Assembly (NCBI RefSeq): GCF_002285795.1
Contig: NZ_CP022961.1
Location: 1,550,001-1,614,000, forward strand
Source of the DNA: Plantactinospora sp. KBS50
GTDB taxonomy: Bacteria; Actinomycetota; Actinomycetes; Mycobacteriales; Micromonosporaceae
Direction: 5' to 3'
Length of the DNA: 64,000 bases
Shown here: one piece after another, positions 27,568-37,011 of the stretch
Layout of the letters: the number at the start of each line of letters is the position of its first letter
Numbering within the stretch: position 1 is the first letter of the stretch
Notes under the pieces: generated by a model
Seen by the model: the letters and a program-made list of their open reading frames with translations, nothing else
Databases searched by the model: none
What the model was told of the DNA's origin: nothing
Made by a program: the position numbers and the translations under genes

Positions 27568-29084
27568 GGCAGCTCTCCGGTGCGCATCGCGGTGGCCTCC
27601 TCGATGTCGTCGCGGCCGGGTCGGCCCCGGCCGTCCAGGTCGGCGATCGACCAGGCGAGCCGGATGACCCGGTCGAAACCGCGGGCCGACAGCGAGCCGG
27701 AGTCCAGCCGCCGTTGCAGGCTGCCGAGGTCCCGGATGGGCAGCCGCCACGGCGGCCGGCGCAGCGTCGCCCCCGGCACCTCGGCGTTGACCTGCCGGCC
27801 GATCGGCGCCCAGCGTTCCCGGGCGGCGTCCCTGGCCCGGGCGACCCGGGCGCCGACCTGCGCGGAGGACTCGGGCAGCCGGTCCGGGTCCAGCAACTCG
27901 GCCGCGCGCAGCGGCTTGAGCATCACTCGTACGTCGATGCGGTCCAGCAGCGGGCCGGACAGCCGACCCAGGTAGCGCCGCCGGACCAGCGGCGAGCACT
28001 CGCAGTAGGCGTCGCCGGCCGGGCGCGCACACGGGCACGGGTTTCCGGCCACCACCAGCTGCACCCGGGCCGGATACTCGGTGGCCGCCTGGGACCGCCG
28101 CAGCACCACCCGGCCGTCCTCCAGCGGCTGCCGCAGCGCCTCCAGCGCGCCGCGCCCCAGTTCCGGGGCCTCGTCCAGGAAGAGAACGCCGCGGTGCGCG
28201 AGCGACAGGGCGCCCGGTCGGGCCAGCCCCGAACCGCCGCCCACCAGCGCGGCGATGGTGGTGGTGTGGTGCGGGGCCTGAAACGGCGGCCGCCGGATCA
28301 ACCCGATCCCGGGCGGCAGCAGCCCGGCGATCGAGTGCAGCGAGGTCACCTCCAGGGCGGCGGCGTCATCCAGCGGCGGCAGGATCGACGGCAGACGCTC
28401 GGCGAGCATGGTCTTCCCGGCCCCCGGCGGCCCGAACAGGGCGAGATGATGGCCGCCGGCCGCCGCCACCTCGACGGCCCGGCGACCGAGCTGCTGCCCG
28501 GCGACGTCGGCGAGGTCCGGCCCGCTGGCCGGATCCGGCGGCCGTTCCGCGGGTGGTTCGGGCAGCACCTCGCCGTTGCGGATGAAGGCCACGAGCCGGT
28601 GCAGGGCGTCCACCGAACGCACCCGGACGCCGGGCACCACGGCGGCCTCCGCCGCGTTGGCGGCCGGCACGATCACGCCGCGTACCCCGGCACGCGCCGC
28701 CGCGGCCACCATCGGCAGGGTGCCCCGGACCGGCCGGACCGAGCCGTCCAGACCCAGCTCGCCGAGCACGACCACGCCGTCCAGCGGCGCCAACGGCAGC
28801 TCACCCGAGCCGCCGAGCATCGCAGCGGCGATCGCCAAATCGAATGCCGAGCCATGCTTGGGCAGGGTCGCCGGCAGCAGGTTGACGGTGATCCGCCGGT
28901 TGGGCCACCGCTGACCCGAGTTCACGATCGCGGCCCGGACCCGGTCCCGTGCCTCGTGCAGGGCGGTGTCCGGCAGGCCGGACAGCACCACCGCCGGTAA
29001 CCCGGGCGCCAGGTCCGCCTCCACCTCGACGAGTTGGCCGGTCACCCCGACCAGGCCCACGCAGAGCACCTTCGCGTAGCTCAT
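27564..29084 (-). CDS. comM: YifB/ComM-family AAA+ ATPase (Mg-chelatase-like)
   Basis: A 506-aa protein with an N-terminal Lon-protease-like fold (V-E-A-D-L-A-P-G-L-P-A), a central AAA+ domain with Walker A G-P-P-G-A-G-K-T-M, and a C-terminal Mg-chelatase subunit domain. ComM is a helicase that helps integrate transforming DNA by branch migration, which fits its coupling to dprA. Competence in this organism is unproven. Confidence 0.94.
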   Translation of the reverse strand: MSYAKVLCVGLVGVTGQLVEVEADLAPGLPAVVLSGLPDTALHEARDRVRAAIVNSGQRWPNRRITVNLLPATLPKHGSAFDLAIAAAMLGGSGELPLAPLDGVVVLGELGLDGSVRPVRGTLPMVAAAARAGVRGVIVPAANAAEAAVVPGVRVRSVDALHRLVAFIRNGEVLPEPPAERPPDPASGPDLADVAGQQLGRRAVEVAAAGGHHLALFGPPGAGKTMLAERLPSILPPLDDAAALEVTSLHSIAGLLPPGIGLIRRPPFQAPHHTTTIAALVGGGSGLARPGALSLAHRGVLFLDEAPELGRGALEALRQPLEDGRVVLRRSQAATEYPARVQLVVAGNPCPCARPAGDAYCECSPLVRRRYLGRLSGPLLDRIDVRVMLKPLRAAELLDPDRLPESSAQVGARVARARDAARERWAPIGRQVNAEVPGATLRRPPWRLPIRDLGSLQRRLDSGSLSARGFDRVIRLAWSIADLDGRGRPGRDDIEEATAMRTGELP

Positions 29085-29147
29085 GACGCCCTGTGCCTGA
29101 TGATTCGCTCGCTGCGCTCGCTTATGACGCCCACTCCGGCCCTGGCC

Positions 29148-29507
29148 TCAGAACGCCGCGCGGATGTGCTCGACCAGGGCGCCGCCGGTGCGTGCGACGT
29201 ACACCTCCAGCACGTCGAACCGGATCTCCCGCGGATGGGTGCCGCTCTCCCGCAACCACCGCAGCGCCAGGCGGCGCAACCGGCGTACCTTCGCGGCGGT
29301 GACCGCCTCCCCGGGCCAGCCGTACGCGCCCCCGCGGCGGCTCTTGACCTCGCAGAAGGCCAGCACGTCGCGTTCCCAGGCGATGATGTCGATCTCGCCC
29401 TGGTCGCAGCGCCAGTTGCGCGCCACCACCCGCATCTCCGCCTCGATGAGGTGCCGTACGGCGCACCGTTCGCCGTACGCGCCGACCGCCAACCTGGTCA
29501 TCGTCAT
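29148..29507 (-). CDS. YraN family endonuclease-like protein (UPF0102)
   Basis: A 119-aa protein of UPF0102 with a PD-(D/E)XK-like core: R-N-W-R-C-D-Q-G-E-I-D-I-I-A and F-C-E-V-K-S-R-R. It may be a Holliday-junction-type or repair nuclease; activity is not established for the family. The order yraN-comM-dprA-xerC is conserved. The 63-nt gap to yifB repeats the string ATGACGCCC and carries CGCTCGCTGCGCTCGC. Confidence 0.92.
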   Translation of the reverse strand: MTMTRLAVGAYGERCAVRHLIEAEMRVVARNWRCDQGEIDIIAWERDVLAFCEVKSRRGGAYGWPGEAVTAAKVRRLRRLALRWLRESGTHPREIRFDVLEVYVARTGGALVEHIRAAF

Positions 29508-29703
29508 GCCTCGACGGTCGTCGCGCGTCGGCGCGTACGGGGGAACGAATTTTCCGGCTGTGGATGACGGACCGTCCTGTGGACAGCGAGACGATCTTGC
29601 AGGTGATCTGCTATGGACCGGGGTCCGACCGGCGCCGCCGCGACGCGCCGGGTGTGACGTCTGGGCTGGCTAGCTGGCCTGCCGTCGCATACGGTGCGGG
29701 ACC

Positions 29704-30759
29704 GTGGACGGACAACGTGATTTTCCCGCCGAACAGGAGCCCGGCTGGTACGTCGAGGAGCGCGGGTACGGCGAGGAGCGCGGCTACGGCGATGACCGTG
29801 ACCGCGGATACGGCGGTCGGCGCCGCGCGGCGCAGGACCGGCACCCCACCGACGGGGACCTGCCGCAGCAGCGCACCGACGGCACCGGCACGGGCTATCT
29901 CGGGGACTACGGCGACCGCCGGCCCGTCGACCGGACGGACTCCGCCCGGTACGACACCGGCGGCGGCTTCGGCTCGTCCACGCCGACCAGCGGATCGGGG
30001 TTCGACCCGCTGGGGTCGACGGACGGCGGCTTCGGCTCGACCGGCGCCGGGGCGGCAGCCGCGACCGGCGGCACCCTGGGTAACGCCGTGGGCGGCCAGA
30101 CCCGGTCCAACTACGGTCGGGCCGCCGAGTTCCCGGTGGTCGCACCCGGTCGTACCGGCGAACCGGACGACGAGCGGCGGACCGGACAGCCGGGTGTCCC
30201 GGACGGCGGCGGTCAGCTCGGCGTGGACGGGTCGACCGGCGGTACCGGGCAGATTCCGGCGGTCGGCGATGGCTCGGAGGCGGACTCGAAGTTCGCCACC
30301 CGGGCGATCGACGTGCGGGACCTGCGCCGCAACGCGTCCGGCCCGGACCAGTCGCGTGCCGCCGAGTCGCCGGGCGCGGTCGGGGGCCAGCCCGGGGGCG
30401 GGTTCGGCGCGGGTCCCGCGGCCCCGGGCGTGTACGGCGGCGGCGCGCCGTCCGAGGGCGTCTACCGGTCCCGCCGGCCGCTGCGGGCGGTACTGCTCGG
30501 CCTGCTGACCGTGGTGTTCGAGTTGGCGGCCCTGCGGGTGCTGCTCAGCGGCGTGACCGCCGATCCGGTGGGCGTCTCCGCGGTGGTGTCCGGGCTCCTG
30601 CTGGTGATCGGGCTGCCGGCGCTCGCCGCCGGCCTGTACGGGATCTCCACCGGCTCGGCGGCGCTCGCCGATTCGGGCCGCTCGTGGCTGCGACCGCCGA
30701 CCGGGTACCTGGTGACCGGCCTGGTGCTGCTGTTGGCCGCCGCCCTCGCGGCCCGCTGA
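29704..30759 (+). CDS. Gly-rich protein with C-terminal membrane domain (unknown function)
   Basis: 351 aa, not recognised. The first 250 residues are hydrophilic and disordered, with Y-G-E-E-R-G-Y-G near-repeats and many Gly/Asp/Arg. The last 95 residues form about three or four hydrophobic helices (L-R-A-V-L-L-G-L-L-T-V-V-F-E-L-A, then V-V-S-G-L-L-L-V-I-G, then L-V-T-G-L-V-L-L-L). The design suggests a cytoplasmic tail on a small membrane anchor. It is divergent from yraN and followed by a long non-coding stretch before rpsB. Start GTG 29704. Confidence 0.75.
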   Translation: MDGQRDFPAEQEPGWYVEERGYGEERGYGDDRDRGYGGRRRAAQDRHPTDGDLPQQRTDGTGTGYLGDYGDRRPVDRTDSARYDTGGGFGSSTPTSGSGFDPLGSTDGGFGSTGAGAAAATGGTLGNAVGGQTRSNYGRAAEFPVVAPGRTGEPDDERRTGQPGVPDGGGQLGVDGSTGGTGQIPAVGDGSEADSKFATRAIDVRDLRRNASGPDQSRAAESPGAVGGQPGGGFGAGPAAPGVYGGGAPSEGVYRSRRPLRAVLLGLLTVVFELAALRVLLSGVTADPVGVSAVVSGLLLVIGLPALAAGLYGISTGSAALADSGRSWLRPPTGYLVTGLVLLLAAALAAR

Positions 30760-31355
30760 CCCACCCTGACCCGCTGACCCACCCTGACCCCCTGACCCCC
30801 CGCCCCTGCTGACCCACCCCGGCCCGGCTGACCGACCCGCCCTCTGCTGACCCACCCCGGCCGGCTGACCGACCCGCCCGCGGCCGACCGATCCGCCCTC
30901 TGCTGACCGGTCGGCCCCCGGGTTGGTCCATCCGCCACCCGCCACCCGCCGTCGCCACCCGCGGCGCGGCCGGCGGTGGCCCCCCGCCGCGTTGACCAAG
31001 GCGGCTGTGGCGCGGGAAAGCGCCCTCAACGCCACAAAAACCTTGATCAAGGCGAAAGCAGGGCGGTGGGTCGGGGCGGCGAGATCGGGGCGGTGGGGCG
31101 CGGCCCGCGCCGGGAGGTCGCGCGGCGTCGGGCGCGCCGGGGTTTGTGCCGGCCCGGTCGGGGCGGGGCGTACACTTGTTGCCGGCGACCGCCCATGCGG
31201 TCGACCTCGCGTGCCCTCTGCCCGGTGGAAGCCGGGTGGCGACGGCCTCCCTGGTCCCGATCATGGTCGGGTCCCCGACGGCCGGCGATCAGGCGCCAGG
31301 ACGCCAGGCCGCCGGCCCGGCGTAGCCAACCAGGGAATCTTGAAGGAGCACCACC
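30760..31355 (+). other. Long non-coding leader region of rpsB
   Basis: 596 nt without a gene. The first 150 nt consist of imperfect CTGACCCACCC/CTGACCGACCC units, a pyrimidine-rich strand. A two-tier hairpin follows at 30992-31050. A TACACT at 31171 is a possible -10 element, but no convincing -35 at normal spacing was seen. The remaining sequence to the rpsB ribosome-binding site (AAGGAG, 31341-31346) is G/C-rich and probably the transcribed leader. Confidence 0.5.
30992..31050 (+). other. Two-tier hairpin upstream of rpsB
   Basis: Outer arms TTGACCAAGG (30992-31001) and CCTTGATCAA (31041-31050) pair with one mismatch; inner arms TGTGGCG (31006-31012) and CGCCACA (31030-31036) pair perfectly. 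The 3' arm is inside the palindrome CCTTGATCAAGG (31041-31052). It may be a terminator for the upstream gene, a protein-binding site or part of a leader; the sequence alone does not decide. Confidence 0.55.
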
Positions 31356-32312
31356 ATGGCCATCGTGACCATGCGCCAGATGCTGGAAAGCGGCGTCCAC
31401 TTCGGGCACCAGACCCGCCGGTGGAACCCGAAGATGAAGCGCTTCATTCTCACCGAGCGCAACGGCATCTACATCATCGACCTCCGCCAGACCCTCGACT
31501 ACATCGAGAAGACGTACGACTTCGTGCGGAACACGGTCGCGGAGGGCGGCAGCATCCTCTTCGTCGGGACGAAGAAGCAGGCCCAGGAGGCGATCTCCGA
31601 GCAGGCGACGCGGGTCGGCCAGCCGTACGTGAACCACCGCTGGCTGGGTGGCATGCTCACCAACTTCCAGACGATCTACAAGCGGCTGCAGCGGATGAAG
31701 GAGCTGGAGGCGCTGGGTGACCTCTCCGTCGCCGCGCAGGGTTACACCAAGAAGGAGACCCTGCAGCTGTCCCGCGAGAAGGAGAAGCTGACCCGGACCC
31801 TCGGCGGTCTGCGGGACATGCAGAAGCTCCCGGCGGCGATCTGGGTGGTGGACACCAAGAAGGAGCACATCGCCGTCGACGAGGCCCGCAAGCTGGGTAT
31901 CCCGGTCATCGCCGTGCTGGACACCAACTGCGACCCGGACGAGGTCGACTTCCCGATCCCCGGCAACGACGACGCGATCCGCTCGGCCGAGCTGCTGACC
32001 AAGGTCATCGCCTCGGCGGTGGGTGACGGGCTCATCGCCCGGTCCGGCAAGTCCCGCGGTGGCGACGACAAGCCCGAGCCGGGTGTGGTGGCCGCCGACG
32101 AGCCGCTCGCCGAGTGGGAGCGCGAGCTGATCGAGGACAACGAGAAGAAGGCCGCCCAGACTGAGGCCGCGGCGCCGGCCCCGACTGAGGCCGCGGCTCC
32201 GGCCCCGACCGAGGCTCCGGCCCCGACCGAGGCTCCGGCCCCGACCGAGGCTCCGGCCCCGACCGAGGCTCCGGCTCAGGCCGAGGCGCCCGCGCCGGCC
32301 GCCGCGGAGTGA
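31356..32312 (+). CDS. rpsB: 30S ribosomal protein S2
   Basis: S2 (318 aa) with the family N-terminus [17 protein letters not shown] and motif D-L-R-Q-T-L. The conserved protein ends near residue 240. A long tail follows with E-A-A-A-P-A-P-T twice and then about four copies of P-T-E-A-P-A (18-bp DNA repeat, about 32205-32275). ATG 31356 has AAGGAG 9 nt upstream. It is co-oriented with tsf, 115 nt downstream, the usual pair. Confidence 0.96.
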   Translation: MAIVTMRQMLESGVHFGHQTRRWNPKMKRFILTERNGIYIIDLRQTLDYIEKTYDFVRNTVAEGGSILFVGTKKQAQEAISEQATRVGQPYVNHRWLGGMLTNFQTIYKRLQRMKELEALGDLSVAAQGYTKKETLQLSREKEKLTRTLGGLRDMQKLPAAIWVVDTKKEHIAVDEARKLGIPVIAVLDTNCDPDEVDFPIPGNDDAIRSAELLTKVIASAVGDGLIARSGKSRGGDDKPEPGVVAADEPLAEWERELIEDNEKKAAQTEAAAPAPTEAAAPAPTEAPAPTEAPAPTEAPAPTEAPAQAEAPAPAAAE

Positions 32313-32321
32313 TCCGACCCG

Positions 32322-32349
32322 CCCGCCGGCCCAACGCGGGGCCGGCGGG
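32322..32349 (+). terminator. Hairpin between rpsB and tsf
   Basis: Arms 32322-32332 and 32339-32349 form a perfect 11-bp G/C stem with a 6-nt loop, starting 10 nt after the rpsB stop. It probably attenuates rather than fully stops transcription into tsf. Confidence 0.55.
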
Positions 32350-32427
32350 TCTCGGGCGGATCGGCGGCGCGCCGCCGGGTAACCCGGACAAAACTTCATC
32401 CCAGCCGTAATCACCGAAGAGAGAGTC

Positions 32428-33255
32428 ATGTCCAACTTCACCGCCGCGGACGTCAAGCGGCTCCGCGACCTCACCGGCGCCGGCATGATGGACTGCAAGA
32501 AGGCGCTCACCGAGGCCGAGGGCGACTTCGACAAGGCCGTCGAACTGCTGCGCATCAAGGGCGCCAAGGATGTCGGCAAGCGGGCCGGTCGGACCGCCGC
32601 CAACGGGCTGATCGCGCACTCCGGCAAGGCGTTGCTCGAACTCAACTGCGAGACCGACTTCGTGGCCAAGAACGCCGACTTCGTGGCGTTCGCCCAGCGG
32701 CTGGTCGAGCACGGCGCCCAGGCCGGCGTGACCGACGCCGAGGGTCTGCTGGCCTCGATGCTGGACGGCCGTACGGTCGCCGACACCGTCCAGGAGCAGT
32801 CCGCCAAGATCGGCGAGAAGCTGGTGCTCAACCGCTTCGCCGTGCTGGACGGCACGGTGGCCGTCTACCTGCACCGCAAGGCGCAGGACCTGCCGCCGCA
32901 GGTGGGCGTGATGGTCGAGTACACCGGCAAGACCGACGAGGCTGCGGACGCCGACGCCCGGGGCGTGGCCATGCAGATCGCCGCCATGCGGCCGAAGTTC
33001 GTCAGCCGGGACGAGGTGCCGGCGGAGACCGTCGAGTCCGAGCGGCGCATCGCCGAGCAGACCGCGCGCGAGGAGGGCAAGCCGGAAGCGGCGCTGTCCA
33101 AGATCGTTGAGGGTCGGGTCAACTCGTTCTTCAAGGACTTCGTCCTGCTGGAGCAGTCGTCGGTGGCCGACAACAAGAAGTCGGTCAAGCAGGTGCTCGC
33201 CGAGGCGGGCATCGAGGTCACCCGCTTTGTCCGGTTCGAGGTCGGTCAGGCCTGA
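32428..33255 (+). CDS. tsf: Elongation factor Ts
   Basis: EF-Ts (275 aa), the nucleotide exchange factor for EF-Tu. The N-terminal UBA-like part has [16 protein letters not shown], and [11 protein letters not shown] follows at about 72-82. The C-terminal helical module ends F-V-R-F-E-V-G. ATG 32428 is preceded by AGAGAG. The rpsB-tsf-pyrH-frr order is conserved. Confidence 0.97.
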   Translation: MSNFTAADVKRLRDLTGAGMMDCKKALTEAEGDFDKAVELLRIKGAKDVGKRAGRTAANGLIAHSGKALLELNCETDFVAKNADFVAFAQRLVEHGAQAGVTDAEGLLASMLDGRTVADTVQEQSAKIGEKLVLNRFAVLDGTVAVYLHRKAQDLPPQVGVMVEYTGKTDEAADADARGVAMQIAAMRPKFVSRDEVPAETVESERRIAEQTAREEGKPEAALSKIVEGRVNSFFKDFVLLEQSSVADNKKSVKQVLAEAGIEVTRFVRFEVGQA

Positions 33256-33313
33256 TCGGGACGCCCGCGCCGGGCGCCGAGCGCGCCCCTGGGCGGGTAC
33301 GGGAGGAAACGCG

Positions 33314-33355
33314 GAGGAGGCCGCTGGTGTACGTGACGGGCACCGCGGCCTCCTC
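33314..33355 (+). terminator. Hairpin between tsf and pyrH
   Basis: Arms GAGGAGGCCGC (33314-33324) and GCGGCCTCCTC (33345-33355) pair perfectly; an inner GGTG/CACC stem continues after one bulged T. It lies 58 nt after tsf and is likely a terminator, so pyrH probably has its own promoter as well. Confidence 0.65.
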
Positions 33356-33428
33356 GTCACATAGAGTCAGCAACGGCAGGGACGGATGCGGCGCGGCGGC
33401 GAGCCGCGGTGTCGGGGAGGCGGGTCGG

Positions 33429-34193
33429 ATGACGCAGACGGTGGGCGATACGCGAGTGGAGAACGATCCGACGATGCCCCCGACCGGCCGGTCCCGCCGG
33501 GTGGTGCTCAAACTGTCCGGCGAGGTGTTCGGCGGCGGCGCCGTGGGTGTCGACCCGGACGTCGTGCAGGCGATCGCCCGGCAGATCGCCACGGCAGCCC
33601 GGCGGGGCGTGCAGGTCGCCGCGGTGGTCGGCGGCGGCAACTTCTTCCGCGGCGTCGAGTTGCAGAAGCGGGGCATGGACCGCGCCCGGGCGGACTACAT
33701 GGGCATGCTCGGCACGGTGATGAACTGCCTGGCCCTGCAGGACTTCCTGGAGAAGGAGGGCATCGAGACGCGGGTACAGAGCGCGATCACGATGGCCCAG
33801 GTGGCCGAGCCGTACATCCCGCTGCGCGCCATCCGGCACCTGGACAAGGGCCGGGTGGTGATCTTCGGCGCCGGCGCCGGCATGCCGTACTTCTCCACCG
33901 ACACCGTGGCCGCCCAGCGCGCCCTGGAGATCCACGCGGATGTCGTGCTGATGAGCAAGAACGGTGTCGACGGCGTCTACACGGCCGACCCGCGTACCGA
34001 TCCGGACGCCCGCAAGCTCGACTCGATCACCTTCTCCGAGGCGCTGCGGCGTGGCCTGCGGGTCGCCGACGCCGCGGCGTTCAGCCTCTGCGAGGAGAAC
34101 AAGCTGCCCATGCTGGTCTTCGGGGCCGAAGGTACCGACACGATCGCCCGCGCGGTGGGCGGGGAACGGATCGGCACCCTGATCACCGCATGA
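33429..34193 (+). CDS. pyrH: UMP kinase
   Basis: UMP kinase (254 aa) of the amino-acid-kinase fold, giving UDP for pyrimidine and cell-wall precursors. The core shows [21 protein letters not shown] and [17 protein letters not shown] 33429 with GGAGG 8-13 nt upstream is chosen; the frame opens at 33327 but that region carries the tsf terminator hairpin. The first 20 residues are a non-conserved extension. Confidence 0.96.
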   Translation: MTQTVGDTRVENDPTMPPTGRSRRVVLKLSGEVFGGGAVGVDPDVVQAIARQIATAARRGVQVAAVVGGGNFFRGVELQKRGMDRARADYMGMLGTVMNCLALQDFLEKEGIETRVQSAITMAQVAEPYIPLRAIRHLDKGRVVIFGAGAGMPYFSTDTVAAQRALEIHADVVLMSKNGVDGVYTADPRTDPDARKLDSITFSEALRRGLRVADAAAFSLCEENKLPMLVFGAEGTDTIARAVGGERIGTLITA

Positions 34194-34278
34194 AGGCGCC
34201 GCGTCCCGCGTTGACGTCCTCCGGACCGGGCGGGAGCGTTCTTTGGACAGGCATCACCAGAAGGAGGCGACGGACCAG

Positions 34279-34836
34279 GTGATCGACGACACACTCCTCG
34301 AAGCCGAGGAGAAGATGGAACGCGCGGTCGAGCACGCCAAGGAGGAGTTCGGGGCCATCCGTACCGGTCGGGCGACCCCCGCGATGTTCTCGAAGATCGT
34401 CCTTGACTACTACGGATCGCCGACGCCGCTGACCCAGATGGCGTCCATCGCCGTCCCGGAGCCGCGGATGGCGATCATCAAGCCGTACGACGCGTCGCAG
34501 ATGAACGCGATGGAGAAGGCGATCCGGGACTCGGACCTCGGGGTCAACCCGAACAACGAGGGCACCCAGCTGCGCATCCTGCTGCCGCAGATGACCGAGG
34601 AGCGGCGGCGGGACATGATCAAGGTGGCCCGGCACAAGGGCGAGGAGGCCAAGGTCGCCATCCGGAACGTCCGGCGGCGGGCCAAGGAGGAACTCGACCG
34701 CATCGTCAAGGACGGCGAGGCCGGGGAGGACGACGGGCGTCGCGCCGAGAAGGAACTCGACGACCTCACCCACCGGTACGTCTCGAACGTCGACGATCTG
34801 ATCAAGCACAAGGAAACCGAGCTGCTCGAAGTCTAG
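34279..34836 (+). CDS. frr: Ribosome recycling factor
   Basis: RRF (185 aa, the standard length) from GTG 34279, with AAGGAGG 12 nt upstream. It splits post-termination ribosomes with EF-G. Signatures are [21 protein letters not shown] and the C-terminal helix D-D-L-I-K-H-K-E. In this block cdsA normally follows at once; here a terminator and about 3.4 kb of other DNA intervene. Confidence 0.97.
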   Translation: MIDDTLLEAEEKMERAVEHAKEEFGAIRTGRATPAMFSKIVLDYYGSPTPLTQMASIAVPEPRMAIIKPYDASQMNAMEKAIRDSDLGVNPNNEGTQLRILLPQMTEERRRDMIKVARHKGEEAKVAIRNVRRRAKEELDRIVKDGEAGEDDGRRAEKELDDLTHRYVSNVDDLIKHKETELLEV

Positions 34837-34872
34837 GCAGGCGTGCCGATGCCGGCAGCCACGCTCGTACCC

Positions 34873-34906
34873 GAGAAAGACCCCGGCCGCCGCCGGGGTC
34901 TTTCTC
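34873..34906 (+). terminator. Rho-independent terminator after frr
   Basis: Arms 34873-34887 and 34892-34906 form a perfect 15-bp stem with a 4-nt loop. The stem base contains GAGAAAG pairing with CTTTCTC, so a T-rich stretch lies in the 3' arm. It closes the pyrH-frr unit. Confidence 0.88.
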
Positions 34907-34967
34907 GTTCCGAGGGGCGATCCCGGTGCGGCGCGCAGCAACTGCTCCGACATCCTCGACGGGCCGA

Positions 34968-34995
34968 TGTCGAGAACCGAGGCTATGGCTTCGAC
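34968..34995 (+). promoter_or_regulatory. Candidate ECF42-type promoter
   Basis: TGTCGA at 34968-34973 and CGAC at 34992-34995 are 18 nt apart, 62 nt before the DGPF gene start. As known for ECF42 sigma factors, the -35 element is TGTCGA and the -10 element CGA(T/C). This suggests autoregulation by the sigma factor encoded at 35461. Confidence 0.55.
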
Positions 34996-35056
34996 ATGCT
35001 GGTGGAGGCGATCCTGCCCCGCCACCGCAGCAGCAGGAACAGTCGAAGGAGCAGCC

Positions 35057-35449
35057 ATGAAGTACGTCATCCTCATCCACTCCAACCCGCAGCCCTGGGG
35101 TCACCCGACCGCGGATTTCCTGCCCGAGTCGAAGGCGCTTCCGCGGGCCGAGCGTGAGCGGCTCAACAAGGACTTCGAGGGCGCACTCGCGCAGCTCATG
35201 GAGCGGGGCGAGTTCGTACACGCCGAAGCGCTCGGTGCCCCTTCCACGGCGCGCCTGTTCCGGTGGCGCGACGGAGACCGGGTCGTGACGGATGGCCCGT
35301 TCGCCGAGGGCAAGGAGCACTTCGCCGGTTTCTTCCTGATCGACGTCGAGAGCCAGGCGCGGGCCGAGGAGGTCGCGCGGCTGTTCTCCGGCCCGGGCGA
35401 GACCGTGGAACTGCGGCCCACCATGACCGACGGTGCGGACACGCCCTGA
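35057..35449 (+). CDS. YCII/DGPF-domain protein
   Basis: A 130-aa YCII-related protein (M-K-Y-V-I-L-I-H-S-N). It carries the name-giving D-G-P-F motif (V-T-D-G-P-F-A-E-G-K-E) and the following A-G-F-F-L-I-D-V. The biochemical role is unknown. Such genes are characteristic partners of ECF42 sigma factors, and one starts 11 nt downstream. ATG 35057 has AAGGAG about 7 nt upstream. Confidence 0.88.
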   Translation: MKYVILIHSNPQPWGHPTADFLPESKALPRAERERLNKDFEGALAQLMERGEFVHAEALGAPSTARLFRWRDGDRVVTDGPFAEGKEHFAGFFLIDVESQARAEEVARLFSGPGETVELRPTMTDGADTP

Positions 35450-35460
35450 GACCCGCGGTG

Positions 35461-36693
35461 ATGTCGCATGGCGACCACGAGGACGTGTGGCGGGCGGCGG
35501 CGCCACACGTCCTCGCCACGCTCGTACGCCGGCACGACAACTTCGCCGACTGCGAGGACGCGGTCCAGCTCGCGCTGGTCGCGGCGGCCGAGCAGTGGCC
35601 GACCGACGGTCTTCCGGCCAATCCGACCGGATGGCTGATCCGGGTGGCGTCGCGCCGGCTGATCGACCAGCTGCGGGCCGACGCGGCGCGGCGCGCCAGG
35701 GAGGACCGGGCCGCACGCCTGGAGGTGGCCGCGCACGCGCCGGGCACGCCCGCCGAGGAGGAGACCGGCGTACGGGATGACACCCTGGATCTGCTGGTGC
35801 TCTGCGCCCATCCCGCCCTCACCGCCGCCTCCCAGGTCGCCCTGATGCTCCGCGCGGTGGGCGGACTGACGACCCGGGAGATCGCCGACGGCTTCTTCGT
35901 ACCGGAGGCCACGATGGCGCAGCGGGTCAGCCGGGCGAAGGCCACGCTGCGAAACGCCGGCGCCAGGCTGGAGAAGCCGTCGGCGGCGGCCCTGCCCGGC
36001 CGGCTGCTCGCCGTGCGGCACGCGATCTCCCTGCTGTACACGCAGGCACACGCCGTCGCCGACGTGCCCGAGTCGACGCTGGCCGGGACCGCGATCCGGC
36101 TCGCGCGTGAGCTTCACGGGCTGGCCCCGGCAGATCCGGAGAACGCCGGGCTCCTGGCCCTGCTGCTGCTCACCCACGCCCGTAGCCGCGCCCGGCTCAG
36201 CCCGGCCGGCGACCTTGTCCCGCTGGAGGAACAGGACCGCGGCAGCTGGGACCGGGCGCTCATCGCCGACGGCATCACCTTGATCGAACAGACCCTGCCG
36301 GTCGGCTACGTGGGCTCCTTCCAGCTCCAGGCCGCGATCGCCGCCGTCCACGCCGAGGCCGCCGAGCACACCTCGACCGACTGGCCCCAGATCCTGGCCC
36401 TGTACGAGATGCTCGAACGCGTCGACCCGACCCCGGCCGCCACCCTCGGCCGCGCGATCGCCACGGCCGAGGTCGCCGGACCCGACGCCGGTCTCGCGGT
36501 CCTTGACCAGCTTCCGTACGAGAGCCACCGGTCCCACGCGGCCCGGGGACACATGCTCCTGCGCGCCGGCAGATCCGCCGAGGCGCGCTCCGAGTTCATC
36601 CACGCCGCGCAGCGCACCCGCAGCATCCCCGAACAGCGCTATCTCAACCGGCTCGCCGCCGCGATCCCGGCCGATCAGGCCACGTCCCGCTGA
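35461..36693 (+). CDS. ECF42-group RNA polymerase sigma factor
   Basis: A 410-aa sigma-70-family protein. Region 2 (about 10-75) has D-C-E-D-A-V-Q-L-A-L-V-A-A and P-T-G-W-L-I-R-V-A-S-R-R; region 4 (about 115-170) has T-T-R-E-I-A-D-G-F-F-V-P and T-M-A-Q-R-V-S-R-A-K. The remaining 240 residues form the alpha-helical, TPR-like C-terminal extension typical of ECF42, which replaces an anti-sigma factor; none is encoded nearby. ATG 35461 is used (GTG 35458 possible). It is coupled to the DGPF gene and its likely promoter at 34968. Confidence 0.9.
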   Translation: MSHGDHEDVWRAAAPHVLATLVRRHDNFADCEDAVQLALVAAAEQWPTDGLPANPTGWLIRVASRRLIDQLRADAARRAREDRAARLEVAAHAPGTPAEEETGVRDDTLDLLVLCAHPALTAASQVALMLRAVGGLTTREIADGFFVPEATMAQRVSRAKATLRNAGARLEKPSAAALPGRLLAVRHAISLLYTQAHAVADVPESTLAGTAIRLARELHGLAPADPENAGLLALLLLTHARSRARLSPAGDLVPLEEQDRGSWDRALIADGITLIEQTLPVGYVGSFQLQAAIAAVHAEAAEHTSTDWPQILALYEMLERVDPTPAATLGRAIATAEVAGPDAGLAVLDQLPYESHRSHAARGHMLLRAGRSAEARSEFIHAAQRTRSIPEQRYLNRLAAAIPADQATSR

Positions 36694-36824
36694 TGCCCGG
36701 GAGGTGCCCCACTCAGATGCACGCCGGCGACCTGATTCCGTCGCGACAACGTCGCTGACGTACATCTGGCCCTCAGCGTGGGCGGCGTGGCGACGCAGAC
36801 GCAGACGCCGACGCCGGAAGACAT

Positions 36825-36894
36825 GCCGCCATCGCCATCGCCATTGACACCGCCATCGCCACCGCCACCGCCATCGCCACCGCCATTGACACCG
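36825..36894. repeat. Short (CCGCCN)n repeat tract
   Basis: Imperfect CCGCCA/TCGCCA units with the 12-mer CCATTGACACCG at 36841-36852 and again at 36883-36894. Open frames across it are only low-complexity Gly/Asp or Pro/Ser strings. Confidence 0.8.
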
Positions 36895-37011
36895 TCGACC
36901 TCGACGGCGTCGCGTACGTCGCTGCGGCGGGTCGTAGCTTCCGAGGTGTCCGTCGGGCGGTCCACGTCCAATGGCCGTTACGCATGGTGACCTCGCTGGC
37001 TGCGACAAGAC

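Noticed and set aside
36675-36990. Gly/Asp- or Pro/Ser-rich small proteins over the repeat tract
   Set aside because: They are direct translations of a simple repeat, without ribosome-binding sites or conserved parts.
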